A DNA stretch of 64,000 nt from Fasciola hepatica (taxonomy: Eukaryota > Platyhelminthes > Trematoda > Plagiorchiida > Fasciolidae): NCBI GenBank assembly GCA_948099385.1, contig CANUEZ040000193.1, forward strand, positions 4,104,501-4,168,500. Direction: 5' to 3'. Positions 34,505 through 47,239 of the stretch are shown one piece after another (positions within the stretch are counted from its first letter, which is position 1; every line of letters begins with the position of its first letter). The notes under the pieces are model-generated. The model had not been told where the DNA came from and did no database searches. It saw nothing but the letters and a program-made list of their open reading frames with translations. The translations under genes were made by a program, and so were the position numbers.

Positions 34505-34712
34505 GGAATTTGACTGTTACACGCGCAAGCTTCACGCACGCTCTGGCAATATTTGTTTATCCTTCCCTACCTATGAATCGTGTTCTCCATCTCATGGGTC
34601 GTGGGAAACAATACTCTGGTTGCCATGTCGGCTTTATGCGAGGCATCACAGTGACGGACTGGCGGTCCGTGCATGGTCGTAAAGACTAACGAGCACATGC
34701 AACTAAAAAGTC
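34505..34712 (-). repeat. right arm of the imperfect inverted repeat
   Basis: Reverse-complement partner of 33728-33930. The match ends near 'gagcacatgcaa', the counterpart of 'ttgcacgtgttc' at the outer edge of the left arm. No clear target-site duplication is visible outside the arms. Confidence 0.7.
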
Positions 34713-37700
34713 ACACCTTCAGATTTTTTTTATTGTGCAACGTTTATTTGCATCAGGTCACAAAGCTGACCCGACCTAATCCACTAAAATTGTGCTGTGC
34801 AATCCCAATTTGGAACTGTGAGCATTCACCGAAGCGAAGTCCATCAGACTGCACCCGTCAGCGATTTGTGCAGAAAAAACGGTTGACACAAATGTTTTTT
34901 TGTTATGGCACCAACCGAAAGCACCCCGAACTCCCTCTTTCGAACTCCCTGTTGTCGCTTTCAATCTAATCCAATTAATGCTATCATTTCTCTCGCTGTG
35001 TGGTATATAAACTGAAATGTTTTACGCAAGCAGTGGGCGAGAGCAAACGAAATGATTGCATCACGTTACTTATATTTTCCTTCAGTTCCCATGTACTTCT
35101 CAAAAAACAGAATTATTCTATTTTCCCACCGTCAATATATGATGCGGTTCCCACACTAGATCTGGCGAAAATACCCATCATTAGCCGAAAACATTTCAGT
35201 ATAGATTATTATTTGTGCCATATGCTGCATGCTGCAGTTCCATCAGTAATCGGAATCACATCTCCCCTTACAAGTCCGATTCATCGTTCAGCCCTTTATG
35301 TAGAGAGATATTCACGACTCCAACTTATCCTAAAAATCGCATCTAGATGTTCTGCTTGACGTCAATTTTGGTTCAAGTTTCTACTGGCTTGGTTTTTCCT
35401 TGCACAAAGTGATGTGTTGAGGGAAGCAATTATAAATCATTTAGTCAAAGTGCGTGTGGGTGCCCTGGGTCTCCACCCACGGAGACTTAACATCTATGTT
35501 TGATGATACGTCCAAACTCCAACATGTATGTCGATGATTCCTCGCAGTTTAGTGGTTGATGTGAACTGAATTCCGAAAATATCAGTCTAGCCTCTACATA
35601 GCTTGCCCTTGGTGGCTGAATATGTCAATCAATTTCATAGCGTAACGTATCCTGTTGTATAATTTCAAAATTATCACAGCAAATGACGCAGTTTTCTATA
35701 CACATTCTGCTTTCTCAGCGTTAGACCCACCATCACTTTACATCAACTAAGTTATAATGCATCTGGGTATAAACCGTATCATTGCCAATCAGGTAATCAT
35801 GCAAGAGTGTCATTACTTGAGCTATGGGTTGGGCATATTAGGCACTCACTGAGGACGCGTCTAACGGTTGACATGGATTTCGAAATTCAGAAGTCTTTCC
35901 TGGTGCATCTACTTGTGGAAATATAGATGTCATTCATCCTTTTCAATCATGACAGCGAATAACATGATTGTACTTTGAGAGTAGTTTCAAATTCCAGTCC
36001 AAACATATCTTTAGAAACAACAAACGATGGTCTACTACTGGGTGACAAAGGGGAAGCGCATTTCTCTCAATACGTCACGGTAAACCATCGATACACTTAT
36101 TCCTTTCTTTTCTTCACTTACACGCAACTATCTCCTACTAGACGACGAGGCGGCCTCATGAATATATCACGTATCAAAGCTGATCGATCGGAAGCAGTGT
36201 AGAGTCTAAATACGATATTGATGGGACGCACTCTACCGGCTGGTCATTGATGGACCGCTTTTGAGCTGATGGCCATCAGTAAGATTATTTACCTTCCGTT
36301 TTCGTGGTGTTTGATTCTAGCGCGATAGATTTTAAGAATAAATTGCTTCCATGGAATACTAGTTAAAGCGTAGGAGGTAGCGTCTGTGTTGTGGTAGACT
36401 GTCGTATCCCTTAGGGCATCTTCCATTTCATTGGTCTCCATCAGTTACCCATCTGTCACCTGTGTCCCCAAAATTCTGAAGCACGCATGAGCAGCCACAC
36501 CTCGGCGAACCGCTCAACAGGACGCAAATAAAAATTAGGGTAACTAAGGCCTACATTCCTAGGAAGGAGACGATGTTCGGTATGCCAGGACAGGTACTCG
36601 CTAATGGGTGGACGAGATCTATCAACCCATCGGCTTCAAAGGAAAGCTATCCAACCTACTCCACCTGGTATTCCGGAATGAGCAAATTAGCCGAACAACA
36701 GGCCACCGGCTCATGTGGAACAGCTCTGCTGCACTCTGGGTTGCGTTGGGATGTGCAAAGGTTGAAAGGAGATCGTCTGGATAAAGGCTAGATCAGACAT
36801 CGTTAATCCAATTTCCACTGCTGACTGTGCAATCGAGTAATACAACGTCCCTGAACAGTGCCGGAGACACCGCCACGCACAAGTTTCCCGAGAACCTCTA
36901 TGAATAATTTGGAAAACATGCAATCTGATCATGCCAAGGCTTGTCCGGCAGGTGACGCTCCTCGTGCTCCAATGGTCGAGCTGTTAAGACAACAAACTGA
37001 AATACTGAACCGTCGGAAACAGGCTTGTGCAACTTGTTAATTTGGTACCGCATGAAATGCAACATTAATCTAACCTGGTTTAGAAGCTTATGGTCCGATA
37101 GTCAATGTCCAAATTTTAGTTTGTTTTTTCCCGTTTGTTTCATTATCACCACTACTGGCTTTCTTCTCAGTAGTATTTTCCCCCTATTCATCTCAATGTG
37201 GCAAACATCAATTGTGCTCCTTTTCGACTGATAGTTGAGTTGCTAGCCTAATGGAATCCTCGATGCAATACAAAGAAATACAGGTTTGTTCTGTTCAGAT
37301 AACCATTACCATGCATTGTAGGTGGTGGCTTTGTTTGTCATCTCGTAGCGGCAATCTCACAAGGAAATAATGGAGGAGAAGAGAGTATGTAAAGAGTACG
37401 AGGAGAACCACATTATTGGAAATAGGTCGACGGAGAAAGTTTGCGGATGCAATAGCCCCACTAATCGCGGCATCCAGCCATAACTATCAAAGCATCTAAC
37501 CATTGAGTGGCAGGGTCGCTTGAACCTCGCCTAGAAAGTCTGACACGCCCTACAATAACAAGTCAACTGGTTAGAATTCTCACAGAGTAGTAGTATGCAA
37601 GGATCAGTGTCTCCCTTGGGATTCGCTCGTGTTTGATCTTCAAAATACAAAAATAGAGGGAACTCCATGAGTACAATGACTCAATGAGTGCAACAACAGG

Positions 37701-39732
37701 ACCCTACAATTGCATCATTCGAACTCCAGTGTGACTGCTAGCAGCCTGCTCACTATACTGCTCCCCCTGTAACGTAAAAAAAGAAATGTGCCAGTGTTAT
37801 TTACTCATCCACCATACACGAATTGAGAGTATTTGATTCTCATTGTGACGGTCATTTTACAAGACCACTATCGATCATATTGTATCGAAATCACACAGTC
37901 AAAATACCTCCCATTCCACTTGGTCCCACTAGCCAGTGATTTAAACTAAATACCAATTTGAAATGCAGTTCACCTCAGTTTGTACTATTACTATGGGCCC
38001 AGATAGTCACACCCAGTTTGTAACCTATATCAAAATTATTGTGGCTCATTTTCAACTTACTCGTATGAAGTAGAGTAAGCCAGTGTCCACCATATTTCAT
38101 TACTCGTGCTAATGCTCTAGCTTATCTTTCTGAACCCTACGGTTATCTACTTGTTTACCCTTTGAAACCGAAATGGGCCTATGTACGATGTGACTTCCCC
38201 AGCGTCACTCATCCCATACCGATGAGTTAAGCTTGTTTTCATAAGAGATTACCACCAAATTGTTACATACGCTTTTGTAGGCGTATTCAACCGGGTTCGA
38301 CTGTATCGTTTTTGAACACTACAATGTTAAGGGTCCTGTGTTACCTACATTATGCGTAATTTCGAGTGTATTCGCAGATTTCCCTTTATACATTTTTCAG
38401 AAACAATCGTCATGAATCATAAATGTCTGGACAAGACCTTCATGTTTCCCTCCGTTTATCAATCTCAAATGTTATAAGACTATCTTTCATATTATCCATT
38501 GTGACCCGATTAGATGACCTTCCAGGTTATTTCTTGAAATGATTCATCATTCACTATCAACACCCAACTCACCATCAAAACCCCACCATGGGTGAACAAC
38601 TGTTACATCCATGTTGGGAATCATTAGTAATGCCGATCCACCGAGTTCACACCAGGAGTGGAAACAACATCTAAGCTACCCATGCTAACTCCCTCAAGGT
38701 TTTGGTTCATATCATCACTTATTGAAAAAACGACACTTTTGTATGCGTCTTCGGAGATTCGTAAGCTTAGACTGTTGTTCCTGCATGCTTCATTTTAAAT
38801 CCATGAAATTGTTCTAAATATTCTTTGCAAATGGCCGACCTTGGAATAGGACATCTATCTCATGAAAGCTCTGAAAACAGTGACAAAATTGCGAAACAGC
38901 TAGGCGTTACTCATGCTGGGCTGCTCGTAGGAAGCTCGTTCTTTGGAAAGTTCAAGAGCAGTAACAGAAAATTCATGTTTCTCAAATACAAATGAGATCA
39001 AAAATCAGTCTGAGAAGAAAAATGTATTTAAATCATAAAGTTATAATCAAAGGTTGCTTAACTCTGCGCAATCCTGTGACTTGCATTTTTCGGACGTCGT
39101 TGGTCTGTGAGAAGTGGGCTTCTGTCCAGTTTTGCTAGAGTTCGTCAAAGGAGGAGTAAACGTCTCGTCTCGGCCAATGCTGTTATGCTATTTTCCTACA
39201 ATCGTCTGCGTTGTGCTTGCCCACTCGTATTGCGGCTAAAATATCTGCATCATCACCTCATCGGGGAATTACGTCCTTGAATTCACAAACCAAAATGGCA
39301 ATAAATGTAGGCGTTATTACGTGTCTTGTATGAATAAAACTTTAAAGATTCGACCAGGACGATAACAATATTAACGCTCAATTTCGTCTTTTTGCGGTTT
39401 CATTTACCGTCACTGAAATTGGAACGAGGATATATACAATGCCAATATCAAACAAATACCGTCCTTATTTGGGATTGATTGCGCGACTATCCTGTTCATC
39501 TTCATATAGCCATTCTATATCTAACTAGTGCAACGCCACACTCTCGCCTCCCTACTGGCACATACATTGCCGATAACAAGGTGCCTAACTCACTGCGTTT
39601 CTATGTTTGTGACTAGCTAATCTGTGGTGAAGAGGCTGACGTGGTCCGACTACAAACGCGCTTATAGAAAAATGTGAACGATCAGACACGTACATCGAAG
39701 GGCCGTATGTGCATGTGCATCAATAGAGTCAG
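34713..39732. other. long unassigned stretch
   Basis: Five kilobases without a recognisable gene, transposon motif or match to other parts of the window. Open frames are short (for example 35000-35359 plus, 119 codons; 36573-36791 plus). The 36.5-37.0 kb part has several frames rich in charged residues (for example VELLRQQTEILNRRKQ near 36980) that could be an old retroelement gag, but I cannot support it. Confidence 0.3.
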
Positions 39733-39850
39733 TTGACTACGGATCAATACGAGTACGAAACAAACGAGAGTGGATGGCACAATGAGGAAGAGGAACTATT
39801 CAGATTGGTAGAAATTCCTGAAACGCTTCCCGATATTCCTAGGCAGTCCT
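39733..39850 (+). other. short acidic open frame before the Gypsy fossil
   Basis: A 78-codon frame (39733-39969) starting with TTG, rich in Glu/Asp (NEEEELFRLVEIPETLPDIP). It lies directly upstream of the pol fossil but in a different frame. It could be part of the old element or chance. Confidence 0.2.
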
Positions 39851-41945
39851 TTGATTTTACCTTTGAAGGCCCCGCGTATATTGGAGCAAAATGCAATAAC
39901 CCAAAAGGCATCCAGTATTCCGGTGGATCAGGTTGTTATGCAGCAGTTGATCGCCCAATGCTCGAATAACGAGAGTGGCATGGCGGTTGAGCCCACGAAG
40001 TTGGGAGCGGGTGGTGATGCGGAGCACCTGAAGCACTGAGTGTTGCCGTATGATCACATCGAAGGTGTTCTGAAGGTGCTTCCCCAGATAGAACAAGACG
40101 GTGTCATTGTGTGTGTGTCTCCATCCACATGGCTTTATCCGACTGTGGCGGCAATGATGAGTGATGCGCAGACACTTCGAACTTGCGGTGATCATCGACG
40201 GTTCCTGAATTCACATTCAAAAAGACGCGCGGCAAATACGGTGGAACCGAAGAATTGCCAGAAATGCATAATTGGAAACGAGTGTTTCTCATAAATTGAT
40301 CTGGCTGATGCATGTTCAGAAGTTCCGCTGCACGCGGAGTCTAAACCATTATCGACCAACAACAATTCATGGATCATGCTCCAATACAATTCCTTGCTTT
40401 TCGGTATGCACGTGTCCGACGGGGTATTTCAGGCCATTATAGACCAGGTGATCCGTGTTATCAATGGAGTGATAATGAATCAGAATGTTGTGCTTATATT
40501 TGAATCCGCGAAGATCCAACAGTACTGCAGATTGTGACAGCTGCTGGAGAGATTCAGTGAATTAAACGTATCGAAAAAACGCAAATTTGGTTTCAATAAA
40601 TCAGATTTCCTAGGCTTCACTTTCAATTCAAACGGATATCGACCCGATTCAGATAGTTTTAAATCAGTGATTGTCATCCAGTCACCGGAAAATCGGGCGA
40701 ACTTATGATCAATTCTTGGATGCCCGCAGTGCTACTTTAGATTAAATCCCAACGTTTTGACACGAGTCCAACCTTTTTCTCTGGCCCAGTCATCTGATGC
40801 AGAGCAATGGAACAAGCAGTGTTGTCTTATTCGAAATATCGATGACCGACCGATACTAACCTCGTTCGCGCCGTCTGAGCGGACGACACGGACCACTGAC
40901 GTGTCCCATGTGGAGAAAGGAGCAGTTCTGTAACAGGTGAATGTCGAATGATCTGCACCTAGCGTTTTCTCAGTGCTTCAGGGAGGAGTTATTCTTAGAA
41001 GTAGAAGGAAGCTTTGGTCGTTTCACTGGCGGTACGCTGATTAAAACGGTATGATCTTCACCTAACATCAAGCTAATCATTCCTCATGCAATGCAGATAA
41101 ATCCGCTTACAAATCCACGGCTGCTGTGATCCAATGATGAGGCATTACCTGAGCTGCCCAGAGCTACGACGTCCTGCATCGAGAAGGCAAGACCGTAATG
41201 AAGGCGGATTTCTTGCCACGATACTCATGATTCGCAGTGTCAGAACGGTACCACTTAATTACTGCGGCCCCTCCTTTGTCCCCGTAAAAACTGAGTGAGC
41301 AGACAAAACGATGTTATTCATCGTTGACTTTAGCAATTAGAAACGAGTGGTAACCCGACGTGAAGCGGAAGTTGCTACAGTTCTTCCTACTGCGAGAGGA
41401 ATTCAGTATTCAACCCGACAGTGTCCAGTGTCAGGGTGACCTTCTTAAAATATTTTTCATTGGTTTTGGTTGAACTGAATATGGGCCACTTGGGTGTGGA
41501 ACAAATGAAGCCACTGGCTTGACAGATATGTTGCTGGCCGGAATTAGGTACGACCATTGTCACTATGACAAAGAACCTGTGGTCCGAGAGCAGAGAGTTC
41601 ACGCTGACTTTTGTGGCTCATTCGTGAACAAAAAGCATGCCCGAGTTCTGAGTGACTCCTAATTCGAATGGCCAGAAGTGTTCCTTACGAATTCACCAAC
41701 CAACCTATTCGTAATCGAAGTTTTACGGAAGCGTCTCAGCCGAGAAGCAGCTCGTCGGGTACTGGTCATCAAAAACGGATCGTAGTTTGGTGCTTCGGAC
41801 CCGAAAACGCGGCCGATCACACTGCTGAGACGACCGAGGATCCAAATGGTGACCGTGTTGATGACAGGAATCCTTTTATCCATCCAACCGAAACGACGAC
41901 CACATCGGCCGAGGAAAGCGAAAATAACTAGAAACCGTTGAAGGA
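39851..41945 (+). pseudogene. old Ty3/Gypsy pol fossil (RT to integrase)
   Basis: A single plus-strand frame (phase of 40040) carries a readable but dead Gypsy polyprotein. Pieces in order: PTVAAMMSDAQTLRTCGDHR (RT entry); IDLADACSEVPLH, LQYNSLLFGM and a ruined YxDD box (NQNVVLIF); SKKRKFGFNKSDFLGF; LTSFAPSERTTRTTDVS and GAVL (RNase H start); YDVLHREGKTVMKADFLPRY (RNase H end); MGHLGVEQMKPLA (integrase zinc region, another frame); and VHADFCGSF then FEWPEVFLTNSPTN (integrase core). The second integrase aspartate is lost (VIKNGS). Stops occur at 40292, 40535, 40706, 40931, 40949 and later. Gag and protease appear deleted, and no LTRs are seen. It is a different lineage from the intact element. 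Confidence 0.85.
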
Positions 41946-43399
41946 GGACAGATTTGACGATTCAGCGAGCATCACACGTGATAAAGCCAAGTTGATTTTC
42001 GTAGCTACGCTCGCTTAGGATCGTCAACCAATCAGGATCCCTGCGGACGGGTACAGCTAAAGCCTGTTTTGATCGATCAAATCTCCACCTGCCAGGTAGT
42101 TACTTTAATTTATATTTTATACAGATCAATTTCTGGAATAAAATAATTGTGCTTTTCTGTAGCCTGGGCATTCTTGCCCATTAGGGTTACGTGGTTTCGG
42201 GTAAGAGCTATTTAAACACATTCTATCAGCTTGTGTATTTCGAATATTACAGGAAGAATTATCTCTACCTGTATCTTGTCTGACTTGAGAATAATCATTT
42301 AAACTGGAAATCATAACAGAGGCTTGATGACCATCAATGTGTAGTTGAGTTTTACATGATGCAGTATCGTGTGAAGCACGCAGCTTTGGTTCAATTAAAT
42401 AATCTGCATTGAAGTGGCACAGCGTCTATTCATGAACCACATATTATGCATTCTTGTCATGTCATTCTTGTCAAGAGTATCTTCAGAGGTCTTCAGTATT
42501 CAACAACACGTATTACGCTGTTGAACTGCTTTCAAATTGCGAGAATTTACGATTGATTTCATTCATTGCTTGTACTCTGATTTAGTATTCAGTGGATTAC
42601 CGAGCTGTTCCAAATTTATAAGTCCATATTCGTCTGTATTTCTCTCAAGAATCTTGGAGGTTAAATAAGCGCTTTGTTCTAGCTTTGTTGAAACGTATAT
42701 AAGGTGGAAAATCACCAGCTTTCTTCAATATTCGTGTGGTCAAAACCCTCTGTAAGATTATGTGAGGAGTTCTTTTCAGCAAGAACAGTATCAACTACTC
42801 ATTTCATATTTCATTCAACTGACTGATTTTAACTGGTATGTACGATTTTGCGTTCTTTCCAATCAAACGATGTACTATTGGTCAGCTTAGGTAAGGAAAT
42901 CAGATTGACTGAAAACTAGGATACACACAGCTTTCGCCCAGTAATTTGAAACTACCAGCTTTCAAAGAAAACCAAAATATGGTTCAGCGCACCTTACTGT
43001 CACTGTGTTTCACTGAATCGCTAGTAAACCAAAATTCTGTAGTTCGGGGATGACAATGAGTTGCACACTGGTGACCTCCAAAGTGGGACAGTTTAGGATC
43101 AAGTGAACCTTTTCAAGCTGTTTCCATATAATCCGCTTTCACTAGTCCATCCTACTATGCGTGGACCACCTGTCTGTTATAGTAGTAGGCTGCACTACGT
43201 TACCTCGACAACAATAGGAGCATCAGTTGAGACAAGACAGAATACTTGCATTCATCAGACCTCACGCGACAGACAAGAAGAAGTTCCTTCACGGGTGCTT
43301 CGGTCAGTTTCTCGTGTTGGGTTAGCTCCCCACTACCTTTCGTTGTCAGACTTTTGAGTCAGAGGATACAGTGAGAGTACCCAAATAAAAGTCCGTTGT
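41946..43399. other. unassigned, no recognisable gene
   Basis: Nothing recognised. The frame 43103-43357 (plus, 84 codons) is unassigned. An LTR for the fossil might be expected here, but no second copy exists in the window to confirm one. Confidence 0.25.
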
Positions 43400-43690
43400 G
43401 CGTTATGGAAATTTGATATCCAATCACTGTTCACAGATATTATCTTTAGAAAGTCCATACGTATCATCTGCGACCATGTAGAGCAAAACAACTCAAAATC
43501 GATATAGCAGTCCCATTTCAGGAACGAAAATTACTATCATGCTCAACAGTCGTATCGTGTTCTTCCTTTCGCCGAGCCTACATACAAATTGACGCAGTCT
43601 CAATGCGGAGCTCATTGGATTCATTTTATCAGGAAATATTTTGGCTCACTTTGAGGAAAATACGGGCTTGTTCATGAATGCAGTGTAAGC
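43400..43690 (+). pseudogene. Penelope-like RT fragment, copy 4 (block C)
   Basis: Begins with a remnant of the 'gatatccaatca...gttcac' stretch (the FTN motif area), then encodes HVEQNN-like and 'AYIQIDAVSMRSSL' type remnants of the segment preceding the RT catalytic box. It ends at the same point as copies 1-3. It carries several stops and shifts. Confidence 0.7.
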
Positions 43691-44640
43691 GATATAAGGT
43701 CCCATGGCCACAAAAGCCCACTGCACTATTAAAGATAACCGGAAACCAGACTCTCAAGCTTGAAGCGGGGAACCGCATAAGTTCCCAGTATGTCAGATGT
43801 GGTCACCAGCCGAGTAACAATGAATTTCCACGTACCACGAAAAATATTGTCGCTCGAGGATTAGAACCTCTGACCTCCGAAGTGTCAAATGAAAGCTCTG
43901 CGCCACAGATCGCAATTTGGAATAACTTACAGAGAGAGAAGGCTTTCCTGCCGAGAAACAGTAGGATAAGTGCCATCAGAAGGAAGCAAATTGGTATTGA
44001 TTTTCAAGTACCATTTTTTCTATTGAATTAGTTTCATAAAATACGGAGTTCGAGGAAATCCTGGGATTATTGAAAAAATCTACCACAGTGTGTTCTGGTC
44101 CTCGCTATAGAGCTTGGATGATGAAGGGCAATATTTGTGGGCTATCCGAAAGCAAATCATATGATCATACAAATGAATACCCCGAATCTCTTAATCAACA
44201 TGGAAATTTCAAAATTTTAGTTGATGCCACCGCCACATTACCTCTGTAAATATTGAAATTGTTAATCCATCCATTTATCTACTCAGCTAAATGCGTTTTA
44301 TTTGTCTATTTTGTTCTGAAGGAAATAGTATTGATGACGCTGACTTTTTAATTCCTTGTGATCAGGCCGTCGGGAGGCAATCTGGACAATTGGAACTATA
44401 AAGTTGAACCAGACTAAAATATTTTGTACCTTCGTGTAATGGATTATATGCTTATATTACCCCTCAGTGAGCTTGATAATACCGTACATTTTACAGGCGA
44501 GAATTTCGCCAGAGTGCAGAATCTAAGGCCTAGACATAAGGCAAAATGCCAGATGCCCACATTGATGTATTGATATTTTGCCTACTGATGAGTATTCCTC
44601 TGAGGAATGTCGTTGTAAATAGAGTGAACAATTCTGCGCT
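43691..44640 (+). repeat. Penelope-associated noncoding tail, copy 4
   Basis: Diverged copy of the tails at 1691, 8311 and 26291. It extends with the block A copy to about 44613. A 117-codon frame (43678-44031) is open here only and is not conserved in the other copies, so I treat it as chance. Confidence 0.65.
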
Positions 44641-44704
44641 TTGTTTTTCACCACGTAAAAAACAAAATGTCATTCAGATATAAATTTTTTTTCAGTGAGT
44701 CCTA

Positions 44705-45617
44705 TGTTGGAGTGATGGGTACAAGTGACACAAACTACATGAATAAAGAAGAGCATCACTGCGGATTAGACGCAAAACATCCGTCGCACACGTGAATCGA
44801 CAAAACAGATGAGTGATGATAGTTAGGAAATAAATCATATTTCAGACTGAATTCCAACTATAAATAAACGAGCAAGCCGTTACCAATACAGAAACGTGTA
44901 TGATCGAGGCCTTTGTTCGTTGTCACAGTTCAGAAAGCAGGAGGCAAATAAAACACGGCTAAACACTGAATAATGGGATTGTAATTCATCTCTGTTGTAA
45001 ATCCGTAGTCAGTTTACTGTATCGTGTGCAATCGGATGTCCCAATTGTCCCAGTCATCGATACACGGAAATACGAAAATAATCTGAGTAGGAAAGCTGCT
45101 CGAATTTCACATATCATTCATTTCATCTATGATTGAATGATGTGAGGCGTTTAATGGACTAGCTGGAATGTGAGTCGACTACTGGAACACCCTTATGAGG
45201 AAAAAAGAAATAGTGGACCTGAGTAGTAATAGGAAACGATGACGTGCCAAATAAAGTGTAAATCTATTGTCCGTGACAAACTAGTGGTTTTCGAACCGTT
45301 TATCTTCCCGGTTTGAGTAAGCTGCTCTCCGTCTTCTATATCGTGCGTACTGTTCTTCCGATGACAAAAACGTTTGGACATTCCTTCAGGCCGATGCAAT
45401 TCTTTCGTTTGTGTGCTTATATCTACTGGCGCAGTTGATGGTCGGTGCGGTGAACAAGGCAAACGAATCAATGTGGCATCTGACTTGCATACTGTATCAG
45501 GTAGTATAGGACCTACACGAAAAATAATCTGCGTACTTTATAGATCACAGTTAGTCATGCTGCCGTGGCAGATGCTTTTTGTTACGAACGCACAAGTGAT
45601 CCACAACGAAGACTACG
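44705..45617 (+). repeat. segment T, block C (partner 27242-28154)
   Basis: Same length as the block B copy with about ten substitutions. The plus-strand frame from 45374 continues past the segment into block C-specific sequence to 45841 (155 codons), whereas in block B it stops at 28216. The minus frame 45471-45193 is conserved almost unchanged. Confidence 0.85.
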
Positions 45618-47239
45618 GAAAGCTTGCTTCATCTATGGTCACAGAAACCGAATCGGCTCACCCCGCAAAGCCAGTCCGAATAATCACGAGCGTTCACTGG
45701 AGCGTCAGCTGTGGTCACCTTCCAACTGATGATCTGAAAAGTCTGTTCGTTTATACCTCTGCCAGCTTTTTTCACTGCTGGGACATGAGATCGGTGTATT
45801 CATCAGGTCACATATTTGAACTCCATCAGGTAATGTCATAACACTATCAGTTTCTTGTGTCACCGTATGCAATATACTGAATTCCATTTTTTTGTAATAT
45901 TTTGCTGTCCATCTCACTCACTAAGCAATTGCGTTTCACCAGTCAAATAGATCACTAATTATTGGAAAACAAAACTGATTACCGCCTGTCATCTGCATTT
46001 GATCGAACTGTCAAGTTCCATCGGACAATACACACGTGGAAAACCCATTTATTAATGAAACGTAGGACTGTTGCACAATCGCTTCGGACACGTAGTCAGC
46101 AGATCAAACAACGGAGACGAATTTTAGATGAATAGTGTATGTAATCGTGCCACAAATTAGTATGCTGTGACATTTGACCGCGTTATGGTTGGATCGGCTG
46201 TGGAGCATTGTGGTTTTCGTGCCTATTCGGAATGAAGACTCTGCTCGCCCGTTAAGATCGGTGGACAGATTACGCCATTTTCTGAGTCGAGTTTTTTCCA
46301 ATCCTAATTTCACACAAAATTGTTTTGGGACTTTGAGTCCATAGGGTGTACTCCTTCCACTGCACTCAAGCATAGGAGGGTAATAGAAAGAATAAACCCA
46401 GAACGGAATACATTGCGATCTAGTTATATTCTATCAGACAACCGACCAAAGGCTCAAAAATAAGTTCGGTGAAATCAGGTATGATACGAGTCACAAAGTA
46501 GTGTGAATGCTCAGCTCTTCATTGAAAACCATGAGGATGATTTGTAATGAGGAAGAAACAGCTGTGTAGTGGTTCCGTGGTTCTCCATGGTGATCCGGAT
46601 CTTTAGGCTGCGTGATGAATCTATGTAAATCTCATATCTTGCTACTTACATGGGAACATAGAGTTGCTTTGGACCATTTATTCAATGTTGTCATTGTGCT
46701 CTACGATTTGTTAGTCGTAGAAAAATCCTTCGAAGAAATGCTCCTCTTTATGCATGAATCTTAGCAAGTCTGACTATTTAAATTGTCAGCTAAATGTTGC
46801 CCGACTTATTTGACTTATTTGCTGACCTCATTACTTTCATTGTGTAGTTGCATAGTGGATTTATTAATCAACCCTCAGTTGGTGTTACTAAATTTCCTTT
46901 TCGAAAGACAATTTGCTTGGTTTCAGGATGTGCTTGATCGTACCGAATTTGATTTGTTATCAGTTGACCTAAAGTTTGCAAAACGGACCTCACAGGTCGA
47001 ACCTAGACTGTTGTTACATGTGCAAATTAAGATAGATTTCCAGTAGCCTCGACCGTTTTCTGGATACAATGTTGGATTTATTTTCCCTACGGTCTTTTCC
47101 GACGTCTGATTTGACCTCACCGTTTTCTTCGGTTGTTTATCTTTAACTGTACTAACTATTCCAAGGTTTCTTCTGACCTCGTTTTGTATAACTCTACCTT
47201 CAGTTTCGCGCCGACTGTACAGGCTCGCGCTTCGTTTTC
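45618..47239 (+). repeat. block C spacer, partly shared with block B
   Basis: Contains two diverged matches to block B: 'gatcggtggacagattac' near 46257 (28220 in B) and 46850-47040 (28375-28570 in B). The intervening DNA is specific to C. Frames such as 46104-46373 (minus, 89 codons) are unassigned. Confidence 0.5.

Noticed and set aside
36573..37040. Possible retroelement gag (charged frames with QQ-rich stretch)
   Set aside because: No capsid motif or zinc knuckle and no adjacent pol. The resemblance is compositional only.
43678..44031. 117-codon open frame in the block C Penelope tail
   Set aside because: The homologous sequence in the other three tails is broken at many points, so it is not conserved coding sequence.
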